Positions 60,712-64,000 of a stretch of 64,000 nt of DNA are shown piece after piece. This DNA is from Pseudanabaena sp. BC1403. Lineage in GTDB: Bacteria > Cyanobacteriota > Cyanobacteriia > Pseudanabaenales > Pseudanabaenaceae. The notes under the pieces were generated by a model. The model was not told where the DNA came from. It searched no databases and worked only from the letters and a program-made list of their open reading frames with translations. The first letter of the stretch is position 1. The number at the start of each line of letters is the position of its first letter. The stretch is taken from the NCBI RefSeq assembly GCF_002914585.1, contig NZ_PDDM01000015.1, positions 1 through 64,000 of the forward strand, written 5' to 3'. The translations under genes and the position numbers were made by a program.

Positions 60712-62274
60712 ATGGAACTACATCCAGAGCTTACAGAATATGGCTATGAAATAATCCAAGTATTGGGGCATAATTATGGCTCTGCACGAAGCACTTACCT
60801 TGCCAAAAAAATTGCCAATCAACAATTGGTAGTGGTCAAGTTATTTCGATTCCCTAAATCAGCAAACCAGTTCTCAACCTACGAGAAAGCTATTGCCCGT
60901 GAAGCGCAGATCTTGAGCCAGCTTCAGCATCCCATGATCCCTTGCTATCTCAACAGGTTTGATATCCCAGATGGCTACTGTATTGTGCAGGAGTATATCG
61001 AGGCGCAATCCCTCGCTAACCAACATAGCTTTAACCTACAGCAGATCCAACATATTGCGATCGCGGCATTAGAAGTTCTAGTTTACCTTCAAAGCCAGAC
61101 TCCGCCAATTATTCATCGAGATCTAAAACCAGAGAATTTATTGGTTAGTGACGACTTAAAACTTTATCTAGTTGATTTTGGCTTTGCCCGTATAGGAATG
61201 ACGGATGTTGCTATGAGCAGTGTTGCAGCAGGCACATTTGGCTTTATGGCTCCAGAACAGTTGCGAAATAGTAATCTCAGCAAGGCAACTGATCTGTACG
61301 GTTTGGGTATGACCCTAGTGTGCTTATTGACAGGCATTCGATCGATTCAAATCGATCACTTGATTGATGAAACCAATCAGATCGAGTTTCAGCATTTGCT
61401 AACCAATGTGAATCCGCGCTTTGTGCAATGGCTGAAAAAAATGACAGCTCCGCGATTGAAGGATCGTTATAGTGAGGCATCGATAGCTTTAGCTAATCTA
61501 CATCAAGTTGGAAATATTGGAGCATCTGCTAAAGCTATTACTAGCAGATGGCGAAGAATGCCGATTTATCTATTGCCAGTTACCGCGATCGCATCTCTAT
61601 TTGCGATTTTCCCCAATCCTTCCTCAGAAAATCTTTCCAGTAATTCCCAAATTACCCCCTCCTCAAGCCCTGCATCCCTTCCATTACCTTCCCTTTATCC
61701 CTGTAATAAGTATCGTCATTTAAAATTGACAAAGACAGAGGCGCAAGATGTAAGCGATTCCATCGTAAAGTTGCAAATTTACCGCAAATGTCGAGGATGT
61801 AATTTTAGGGGTGCTCGATTTATTTCTGAAGATTTAATAGGTGTGGATCTCCAGAATGCGGATTTAACAGGTGCGAATCTCATTCAAGTTAATTTGTCAG
61901 GATCGAATCTCAAAGGGGCAAAACTTGAAGGAACAGATTTTTCGCAGGCTAATTTGGAGAATGTAGATTTTTCGGAGACAACTTCCAACTGTGCAGACTT
62001 TGGTCAAGCTGAGTTACAAAAAGCAAAGCTAGTCAGAGCAAACCTCAGAGCAGCAAACTTTTCTCAAGCAAATATGGCAAGTTCCGATCTGTCATATGCA
62101 AACCTGACTTCTGCTGATCTAACTCAGACGGATTTATCGAAAGCTAATCTGAATTATGCTAATTTAACGAATACAAACCTGTTACAAACAGTTCTCAAAA
62201 ATGCAACCATGCAAGAGGTTATCATTAAAAATACAAAAATTGAGCAAACAGATTTTCCCAATGGAGACAATTAG
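60712..62274 (+). CDS. Ser/Thr protein kinase with C-terminal pentapeptide repeats
   Basis: Residues about 10-265 form an active-looking Hanks kinase: VVVKLFRF carries the ATP Lys, IIHRDLKPENLLV the catalytic loop, VDFGFAR the metal Asp, and GTFGFMAPEQL the APE. A hydrophobic segment (about 281-297, IYLLPVTAIASLFAIF) may cross the membrane. A linker rich in Ser and Pro follows, then a pentapeptide domain (about 355-510; CRGCNFRGARF, ADLTGANLIQVNLSGSNLKG). Kinase-pentapeptide fusions are common in filamentous cyanobacteria; the beta-helix probably docks a partner. Its catalytic motifs contrast with the degenerate kinase at 45767-48166. Confidence 0.93.
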   Translation: MELHPELTEYGYEIIQVLGHNYGSARSTYLAKKIANQQLVVVKLFRFPKSANQFSTYEKAIAREAQILSQLQHPMIPCYLNRFDIPDGYCIVQEYIEAQSLANQHSFNLQQIQHIAIAALEVLVYLQSQTPPIIHRDLKPENLLVSDDLKLYLVDFGFARIGMTDVAMSSVAAGTFGFMAPEQLRNSNLSKATDLYGLGMTLVCLLTGIRSIQIDHLIDETNQIEFQHLLTNVNPRFVQWLKKMTAPRLKDRYSEASIALANLHQVGNIGASAKAITSRWRRMPIYLLPVTAIASLFAIFPNPSSENLSSNSQITPSSSPASLPLPSLYPCNKYRHLKLTKTEAQDVSDSIVKLQIYRKCRGCNFRGARFISEDLIGVDLQNADLTGANLIQVNLSGSNLKGAKLEGTDFSQANLENVDFSETTSNCADFGQAELQKAKLVRANLRAANFSQANMASSDLSYANLTSADLTQTDLSKANLNYANLTNTNLLQTVLKNATMQEVIIKNTKIEQTDFPNGDN

Positions 62275-62305
62275 ATGGGCTCAAGTTTTTGAAATCAGTC
62301 CCCTT

Positions 62306-62364
62306 AAAGTCGAGAATCCTAGATTCTGCCTACATAGCAGGTGGGATCTAGGATTCTCGACTTT
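62306..62364. terminator. 19-bp perfect hairpin after the kinase gene
   Basis: AAAGTCGAGAATCCTAGAT (62306-62324) pairs exactly with 62346-62364 around a 21-base loop. Confidence 0.75.
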
Positions 62365-62465
62365 GGGCTTTAATTATGATTAGCTACTTACATACTGTTT
62401 TTTCGCAAAGCGATGTAGGCTAATCTGAAAGTCGCTGTAAATTTAATATTGAGGTTTTACAAGTT

Positions 62466-63950
62466 TTGATTACAACTACACCATCAAGCTTTGTCGCCTC
62501 TGATTTCCCAGCTATTTGCGGAAACGAAGACGTAATTCAACGCGCTGTGCAAGATGATGCACCAGTATTTCTATCTAATAACAATCTTCGCCTTGAAGAG
62601 ATTACCTCAGCCTTTGCCTGTGCATTGCATATGCATCAGCCGACTATTCCCGCAGGAGCAAATGGAGCGCTAATTTGTAATCTGCAAAATATGTTTGAAC
62701 ATCAGGGCGAAGGTGATAACCACAACGCTTCTGTGTTTGCATGGTGCTATAGCCGTATGGGAGATTTTATCCCCCAATTAGTTGCAGAGGGCAGCAATCC
62801 TCGGATTATGTTGGACTATTCAGGAAATCTGCTCTGGGGATTGCAGCAAATGCAACGCCATGACATTTTGGATAATCTTAAACGCATTACCTGCGATCGC
62901 CAATATCAACCCTATGTAGAATGGCTGGGTACGATGTGGAGTCATGCGGTAATTCCATCTACGCCAATTCCCGATGTGAAGCTACATATTCAAGCATGGC
63001 AAAGTCATTTTGCCTCGATTTTTGGCATTGATGCTCTGAAGCGTGTTAAAGGTTTTTCTCCGCCAGAGATGCATCTTCCCAATCATCCCGACACTCTCTA
63101 TGAATACATCAAAGCACTAAAAGAATGTGGCTATCGTTGGCTCATGGTTCAAGAACATTCCGTGGAATGTCTTGATGGTTCAGGACTAACTCAAGATCAG
63201 AAATATTTACCTAATCGCTTAGTGGCGATGAATTCCAATGGCGAATCGATTAGTATCACTGCGCTAATTAAAACTCAAGGCTCAGATACGAAGCTTGTCG
63301 CTCAAATGCAGCCTTATCATGAGGCAAAAGGTCGTAGCAAACAGATGCTTGGTAATATTTCCGTACCTTCTCTCGTTTCGCAAATTGCCGATGGTGAGAA
63401 TGGAGGCGTGATGATGAACGAATTTCCCCGTGATTATCCTTTGGTCTGGGATCAACTTAAAAATAATGGTCGTGGAAGTTCAGGTGTTGTGGGACTAAAT
63501 GGAACTGAATATCTCGAAATGATCGAAGCGGCTGGTGTCAGTCCCCTTGATTACCCTGCCATTCAAGCAGTTCAACAGTATAAAGTCTGGAATAGGGTAG
63601 ATCAAAGCTGCGATCGCAATAATCTCAATACTGCCGCAGTGGAAAGTGCAATTACCGAGCTAAAAGCGAGCGACCATCAATTCCACATGGATGGCGCATC
63701 ATGGACAAATAGTATGAGTTGGGTGCATGGCTACGAAAATGTATTGGAGCCAATGAATAAACTCAGTGCCAAGTTCCATGAAAAATACGATCCACTCGTA
63801 GCGCAAGATCCCTCAATTACTACGCGATCGGATTACCAGCAAGCTTTGCTCTACAATCTCTTGGTTCAAACCAGTTGCTTCCGCTATTGGGGACAGGGAA
63901 CATGGACAGACTATGCTCGTGAACTCTATCGACGTGGCGAAGCTTTGTAA
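62466..63950 (+). CDS. Glycoside hydrolase family 57 protein
   Basis: This is an alpha-glucan-acting enzyme of the GH57 fold, likely an amylase-type hydrolase or glucanotransferase working on glycogen in the cytoplasm. ALHMHQPTIP (about 53-62) is the first conserved GH57 block with its His residues, RIMLDYSGNLLWGLQ the second, and KGFSPPEMHLPNHPDTL (about 199-215) holds the Glu of the catalytic region (E206). WLMVQEHSVE follows. It is 494 residues. The start is a TTG at 62466 with GAGG about 10 bases upstream; no better in-frame ATG is present. It is a single gene at the end of the window. Confidence 0.88.
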   Translation: MITTTPSSFVASDFPAICGNEDVIQRAVQDDAPVFLSNNNLRLEEITSAFACALHMHQPTIPAGANGALICNLQNMFEHQGEGDNHNASVFAWCYSRMGDFIPQLVAEGSNPRIMLDYSGNLLWGLQQMQRHDILDNLKRITCDRQYQPYVEWLGTMWSHAVIPSTPIPDVKLHIQAWQSHFASIFGIDALKRVKGFSPPEMHLPNHPDTLYEYIKALKECGYRWLMVQEHSVECLDGSGLTQDQKYLPNRLVAMNSNGESISITALIKTQGSDTKLVAQMQPYHEAKGRSKQMLGNISVPSLVSQIADGENGGVMMNEFPRDYPLVWDQLKNNGRGSSGVVGLNGTEYLEMIEAAGVSPLDYPAIQAVQQYKVWNRVDQSCDRNNLNTAAVESAITELKASDHQFHMDGASWTNSMSWVHGYENVLEPMNKLSAKFHEKYDPLVAQDPSITTRSDYQQALLYNLLVQTSCFRYWGQGTWTDYARELYRRGEAL

Positions 63951-64000
63951 TTCAAAGTTAGCTGTAGCCCAGATTTTGCTTTGTCCCAATCCTCAAAATG

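Overview
The window reads as the chromosome of a cyanobacterium, probably a Pseudanabaena-like filamentous one. The octamer GCGATCGC (HIP1) is scattered everywhere, and XisH/XisI, Uma2, Nif11, pentapeptide-repeat, SNF2/SWIM and hemagglutinin-type genes are typical cyanobacterial company. The genus is an inference; no rRNA or tRNA gene was seen.

Layout. 1-760: the 3' part of an IS4-type transposase. 834-12298 (minus strand): a surface-polysaccharide locus with an ABC exporter (Wzm/Wzt), a large GT-C-like membrane protein, the CDP-sugar genes rfbF-rfbG-rfbH, an epimerase/reductase, a split transketolase pair, GtrA and a GT2. 12416-13903: a gmd remnant and a GT4. 13999-19641: a divergent two-partner secretion pair whose exoprotein carries a DUF4347-like domain and a coil of near-identical repeats. 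19833-26058: a VanW-glycosyltransferase fusion, then a SNF2 helicase with its SWIM-finger partner.

26096-45619 (minus strand) is the centre of interest: the baseplate half of an extracellular contractile injection system (eCIS). In transcription order it has a small coupled ORF, a tail tube protein, a 2174-residue protein built of about 30 copies of a 53-58-residue Gln-Arg-rich repeat, a Cis7-type tube-initiator protein, a VgrG-like spike, PAAR tip, gp25, baseplate J, a P2 gpI-like tail protein, a DUF4159-like protein, a Cache-HAMP membrane protein with no output domain, and an Ig-like/TM/WD40 membrane protein. Sheath, AAA+ ATPase and terminator genes are not in the window. A pseudokinase-TM-phosphate-binding-protein fusion (45767-48166) lies just upstream as a separate transcription unit.

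50420-59233 (plus strand) holds three paralogous proteins with a shared N-terminus and an eCIS-core (DUF4157) domain, followed by three unrelated C-terminal domains: a clan-CD-like His/Cys protein, a papain-like H...NC protein and an actin-fragmin/PI-kinase-like fold. They are the likely cargo of the injection system. The loci arose by segmental duplication: the second and third copies are each preceded by a decayed 126-bp copy of the 3' end of the pentapeptide gene that precedes the first, plus a conserved leader. Uma2, XisH/XisI and HIP1-bounded repeats have landed between the copies. The giant repeat protein in the eCIS operon and the cargo N-termini use the same recurring [IVL]-Q-[RK] motif, so the two loci may be linked in function.

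59234-63950 holds a MITE-like element, Hsp20, a Ser/Thr kinase with pentapeptide repeats, and a GH57 glycoside hydrolase. Many intergenic gaps contain perfect hairpins; five of them divide the eCIS operon into blocks.
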